Made by a program: the position numbers and the translations under genes. Below, piece after piece: positions 63,956-64,000 of a stretch of 64,000 nt of DNA (position 1 is the first letter of the stretch; the number at the start of each line of letters is the position of its first letter). The notes beneath the pieces were generated by a model. The model saw nothing but the letters and a program-made list of their open reading frames with translations, did no database searches and had not been told where the DNA came from. The DNA comes from Lentzea californiensis (GTDB lineage Bacteria > Actinomycetota > Actinomycetes > Mycobacteriales > Pseudonocardiaceae), in NCBI RefSeq assembly GCF_024648825.1, contig NZ_JANBBE010000004.1, forward strand, positions 186,001-250,000, written 5' to 3'.

Positions 63956-64000
63956 GTATTCACTCTTCTGCTCAGCCTGTGACACGGGGCGTCTCAGCAC

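Overview
The window reads as the chromosome of a high-GC actinomycete. Coding density is high, starts are often GTG, third codon positions are strongly G/C and many genes are joined by ATGA or GTGA overlaps. The mix of MurT/GatD, DUF3618, an LCP protein with a Pro/Arg-rich head, a LAxTG sortase substrate, MerR/TetR/LuxR regulators and secreted chitosanases fits Pseudonocardiales (Lentzea, Lechevalieria or Saccharothrix type). The genus is inferred from gene content, not from a search.

Left part (1-14563). This starts with a DedA-type membrane protein, a C-terminally truncated STAND-type ATPase and a tRNA with anticodon UAG but no long variable arm. Scattered regulators and catabolic enzymes follow: TetR, methyltransferase/esterase pair, Zn alcohol dehydrogenase and a Baeyer-Villiger-type monooxygenase. 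A decayed TnpB gene lies between that monooxygenase and a probably cognate TetR gene. Next is a cell-wall block on the minus strand, LCP protein, XRE regulator, MurT and GatD. MurT/GatD amidate the D-Glu of lipid II, and LCP proteins attach glycopolymers to peptidoglycan.

Middle (14669-45483). A fused alpha-beta glycyl-tRNA synthetase with an apparently leaderless promoter is followed by two tandem GH46 chitosanases with matching promoters. Then come a secreted S33 hydrolase with a MerR gene, a secreted subtilisin, a solitary sugar-binding lipoprotein and a cold-shock protein. An amino-acid ABC transporter lacking an ATPase gene is fused operonically to an L-asparaginase. Further on are an acyl-CoA dehydrogenase, a BNR-repeat/MoaD-like pair, an aromatic amino acid lyase-like protein with Gly-Thr-Gly where the MIO Ala-Ser-Gly should be, a SNF2 helicase/SWIM protein pair, and a FolP2-like protein with uncharacterised neighbours.

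Right part (45440-64000). A P450 gene and a LuxR gene, head to head and both missing their 5' ends, mark a rearrangement scar. Beyond it lies a roughly 16-kb defence island, all on the minus strand and with no gap above about 60 nt. In transcription order it is: a PD-(D/E)xK-like nuclease/DUF2075 ATPase, then a complete Wadjet type II set (JetA, JetB, JetC, JetD), then a second, diverged JetA-JetB-JetC set with no JetD of its own. Wadjet complexes are SMC-kleisin-KITE DNA-loop extruders that recruit JetD to cut plasmid DNA. Two SMC modules apparently served by one nuclease, headed by a nuclease-helicase, is the most unusual arrangement in the window. A broken pRiA4b ORF-3-like gene with a hexanucleotide microsatellite closes the window.
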